From Kurthia massiliensis (GTDB lineage Bacteria; Bacillota; Bacilli; Bacillales_A; Planococcaceae): a DNA stretch of 44,019 nt. The notes beneath the pieces were generated by a model. The model saw nothing but the letters and a program-made list of their open reading frames with translations, made no database searches and was not told the DNA's origin. The stretch lies in contig NZ_HE611000.1 of assembly GCF_000285555.1 (NCBI RefSeq), positions 194,875 to 238,893 of the forward strand, written 5' to 3'. Positions within the stretch are counted from its first letter, which is position 1. Every line of letters begins with the position of its first letter. A program made the position numbers and the translations under genes. Positions 41,794-44,019 of the stretch are shown piece after piece.

Positions 41794-43466
41794 TGTAATG
41801 CCTCCTCAGCGTACGCTGTTTTTAATGATTTCAAACGCTTCATCACATCATTTTCACCACGACCGAAGTAGTCATGTAGCAATTTATATTCTGCATACAA
41901 CTTTTCATATACAGCTTGGTTTGCCGCAATCGGTGTCACTTTTTCATCACGCACGTGCGCCATTTGCTTCGCCGCTTCTTGTAATGAAGGGTACGCGCCC
42001 GCTGCAACTGCTGCAAATACTGCTGCGCCAACTGCTGGTGCATGTAGTTGCTCAGCAATTGTCATTTCTTTATTCGTAATATCTACATAAATTTGATTTA
42101 ATAATTGGTTTTTATGTGGTAAACCGCCACATACTGTCAAACGTTCAACTGCGATGCCATGTGCTTCTAATTGATCAATGACTAAACGTTTGCCGAAAGC
42201 TGTTGCTTCAATTAACGCACGGTACATTTCTTCTGGTTTCGTTTGTAACGTCATACCTAAAATCATGCCCGTTAAATCGGTGTCGACTAAAATTGAACGG
42301 TTCCCATTCCACCAATCTAATGCCAATAAGCCTGACTCACCTGGTTTTAACGCTGATGCTTTTTGTTCAAGCAATTGGTGAATGTTCATACCAAGTGAGG
42401 CCGCTTCTTTGTAGTACGTTTCAGGTACGCAATTATCAACGAACCATCCGAAAATATCACCGACTGCATTTTGACCAGATTCGTACGCATAAAATCCTGG
42501 TACTGCACCATCACGTACGACGCCACACATTCCTGGCACATTGACTTCTTTCGTTGCTAACGTAATATCGCACGTTGATGTCCCCATAATGTTTAACATC
42601 GTGCCCGCATCGACAACACCTGTTGAAGCAACAGAAACGTGTGCATCTACATTACCGACTGCAATGACAACGCTTGGTAATAAGCCCATTTTTTCCGCCA
42701 TCTCCGGTAAAAGCGTACCTGCTTTCGTACCGACTGCTACATATTCCGTACCTAATTTTTCTTCCACGACGTTTTCAAATTGTGGATGCAACGCTTTAAA
42801 ATACGCTTTGTCTGGGAAACCTTCACGGTCGTTCCACATCGCTTTATAACCTGCTGTGCAAGAATTACGTTTTTCAACGCCTGTCATTTGCCACGTAATC
42901 CAATCTGTCGCTTCAATGAAACGATCCATTTCATGATAAATGTGTGGTGCTTCATCTAAAATTTGTAGCAATTTCGGGAATAACCATTCCGATGAAATTT
43001 TGTTGCCGTAACGTGCAAGGAATGATTCCCCGCGCTCTGCTGCAAGCGCATTAATTTTATCCGCTTCATATTGTGCAGCATGATGTTTCCATAGTTTCAC
43101 CCACGCATGTGGTTCACGTTCAAACTCCGGTAAGAAGCAAAGTGGTGTGCCATCTGCTTGAATTGGTAAAACGGTACAAGCTGTAAAATCAACACTTAAA
43201 CCGATAATATCTTCCTTCGCAACGTCAGATGTTTGTACAGCTTCTCGTACTGTTTGAATGAGGCAATCAACATAATCTTGCGGATGTTGTAACGCCCAGT
43301 CTCTTCCTAATGTTGTCGTACCATCTGGTAACGTTGCCGTCATAACTGCGTGTGGATAATCTCGAACAGCTGAGCTCACAACGTCCCCATTTGTAATATC
43401 TACTAATACTGCGCGCGCTGATAATGAGCCAAAGTCGACCCCAATCGTATATTTCGTCATAATCAT
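41787..43466 (-). CDS. araB: L-ribulokinase
   Basis: FGGY-family kinase phosphorylating L-ribulose. 559 residues, full length, with [16 protein letters not shown] at the N-terminus, [13 protein letters not shown], the ATP-site region [12 protein letters not shown] and the FGGY signature [17 protein letters not shown]. First gene of araB-araD-araA. The start is ATG at 43466 or the in-frame ATG at 43460; neither has a good ribosome site (nearest is AGCAG). Immediately upstream lies an AT-rich hairpin and the 3' end of a TnpB element, so the original leader may have been displaced. Confidence 0.96.
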   Translation of the reverse strand: MIMTKYTIGVDFGSLSARAVLVDITNGDVVSSAVRDYPHAVMTATLPDGTTTLGRDWALQHPQDYVDCLIQTVREAVQTSDVAKEDIIGLSVDFTACTVLPIQADGTPLCFLPEFEREPHAWVKLWKHHAAQYEADKINALAAERGESFLARYGNKISSEWLFPKLLQILDEAPHIYHEMDRFIEATDWITWQMTGVEKRNSCTAGYKAMWNDREGFPDKAYFKALHPQFENVVEEKLGTEYVAVGTKAGTLLPEMAEKMGLLPSVVIAVGNVDAHVSVASTGVVDAGTMLNIMGTSTCDITLATKEVNVPGMCGVVRDGAVPGFYAYESGQNAVGDIFGWFVDNCVPETYYKEAASLGMNIHQLLEQKASALKPGESGLLALDWWNGNRSILVDTDLTGMILGMTLQTKPEEMYRALIEATAFGKRLVIDQLEAHGIAVERLTVCGGLPHKNQLLNQIYVDITNKEMTIAEQLHAPAVGAAVFAAVAAGAYPSLQEAAKQMAHVRDEKVTPIAANQAVYEKLYAEYKLLHDYFGRGENDVMKRLKSLKTAYAEEALQC

Positions 43467-43481
43467 TCTGCTACTAAAAAC

Positions 43482-43640
43482 ATATACAAAAGTATATATC
43501 TAGCTTTTTCCTGCTTCTCAGAATGCGTCCTCGGCACGTACTCCCTACTAACGTTTCGTGTCATTCTCCACAGGCTTCAATTCCGATGTAGCCCACCGTA
43601 CTATACTCATTTAAACTGACACTAACAATTCATATTGTGT
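43482..43640 (-). ncRNA. Predicted right-end / omega RNA region of the TnpB element
   Basis: From the tnpB stop to a small hairpin ATATAC / GTATAT (43482-43497), the minus strand carries a non-coding stretch with GAAGCCTGTGGAGAATGAC and GAGAAGCAGG, the type of sequence seen at the right ends of TnpB elements, where the guide RNA scaffold overlaps the 3' end of tnpB. The guide would be the DNA just beyond the element end, here the araB start region. Exact RNA ends cannot be placed by eye. Confidence 0.45.
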
Positions 43641-44018
43641 AGCCTGTTTTAAATTCATGGCGGCGTTTAAATCTCGGTCTAATACTTGATGACAATTTAC
43701 ACATTCGTAAATTCTATCTTTCAATGTCAAATCTACTTTCTTATGACCGCATACACTACATAATTTAGAACTCGGATAAAAACGATTCACAAGGCGTAAT
43801 TCAATGCCATATGCTTCGCACTTCATTTGCAACTTCGTTCTAAAATTGAAGAAACCTTGTTGTGCAATCGCTTTTGATAAATGTCTGTTTTTCATCATAC
43901 CGCGCACATTTAAATCTTCTAATGCAATGAATGCTGGTTTGGTTTTCACCAAGTCATTCACAATGTGCTTCTGGTAGTTTTCTCGAATATTTGCTAGACG
44001 CTGATGTAACGTTTGTAC
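43611..44018 (-). CDS. tnpB: TnpB (IS200/IS605-type RNA-guided nuclease), C-terminal part
   Basis: The last 135 residues of a TnpB; the frame stays open to the right edge, so the start is outside. The RuvC core is intact in this part: the catalytic Glu in IALEDLNV, the zinc finger CSVC / CVNC and the last catalytic Asp in LDRDLNAAMNLK. It also shows the family pattern NRFYPSSKLCSVCG. It is a transposon-associated endonuclease that works with an RNA from the element end. Stop at 43611-43613, about 145 bases from the araB start. Whether the element is complete cannot be told. Confidence 0.93.
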   Translation of the reverse strand, partial: VQTLHQRLANIRENYQKHIVNDLVKTKPAFIALEDLNVRGMMKNRHLSKAIAQQGFFNFRTKLQMKCEAYGIELRLVNRFYPSSKLCSVCGHKKVDLTLKDRIYECVNCHQVLDRDLNAAMNLKQATQYELLVSV

Positions 44019-44019
44019 G

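Noticed and set aside
41543..42079. 178-codon open frame on the plus strand across araD/araB
   Set aside because: It lies antisense to two certain genes, has no ribosome site and its composition mirrors their codons.
43482..43497. AraR operator upstream of araB
   Set aside because: The ATATAC/GTATAT repeat lacks the central GTACGTAC of known AraR boxes; an element-end hairpin explains it better.
1..44019. CRISPR arrays, tRNA or rRNA genes
   Set aside because: No regularly spaced repeats, tRNA TTCRANYC-type arms in context, or rRNA-like stretches were seen.

Overview
The window reads as a chromosomal segment of a low-GC Gram-positive bacterium of the Bacillales. The evidence is strong AGGAGG-type ribosome binding sites, lipobox lipoproteins, sigma-A type promoters, many U-tailed terminators, candidate CodY, CcpA (cre) and Fur sites, and a dpp-ykf locus like that of Bacillus. 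The protein style suggests Planococcaceae/Caryophanaceae, perhaps Kurthia; that is inference only. No rRNA, tRNA, CRISPR array or intact prophage was seen.

Layout. 0-2.9 kb: end of an unknown gene, then an organosulfur-type operon (LLM flavin monooxygenase and an SsuA-like lipoprotein) behind a leader with a strong hairpin. 2.9-7.4 kb: two overlapping cytosolic TPR-GGDEF diguanylate cyclases and a transglutaminase-like protein. 7.4-11.4 kb: an eroded zone. It holds an FmdE-like protein, a membrane-anchored protein fragment with a frameshift joined to a truncated LysR gene, a HAMP/XylF fusion relic next to a perfect cre palindrome, a small membrane protein, a DUF4166 protein and a secreted protein. 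11.5-19.3 kb: a MetX-like alpha/beta hydrolase, then the oligopeptide/murein-peptide operon dppB-dppC-dppD-dppE-ykfA-ykfD. 19.5-21.4 kb: a stand-alone trpB and an unknown gene.

21.6-25.9 kb is a four-gene operon (TIM-barrel C-C lyase, TRSP phosphoribosyltransferase, StiP-type phosphoribosyltransferase with a PELOTA-like tail, HAD phosphatase). This is the biosynthetic arm of the tellurite-resistance-associated (Ter) stress system. It has a near-consensus promoter and a 14/15 CodY box. The Ter structural arm (two TerD-family proteins and TerC) lies at 34.1-36.1 kb on the same strand. Between the arms are a regulator divergent from an AbgT transporter plus M20 amidohydrolase, and a CitA/DcuS-like two-component pair followed by a CitMHS transporter.

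36.4-39.6 kb: a GNAT acetyltransferase, an MFS exporter, a HepT-MntA toxin-antitoxin pair bracketed by two near-identical hairpin segments, and a small unknown gene. 39.6-43.5 kb: the arabinose operon araB-araD-araA. The end of a TnpB (IS200/IS605-type) element abuts the araB start. Common threads are scavenging of peptides, amino acids, citrate and arabinose, likely nutritional control by CodY, and visible gene loss by deletion.
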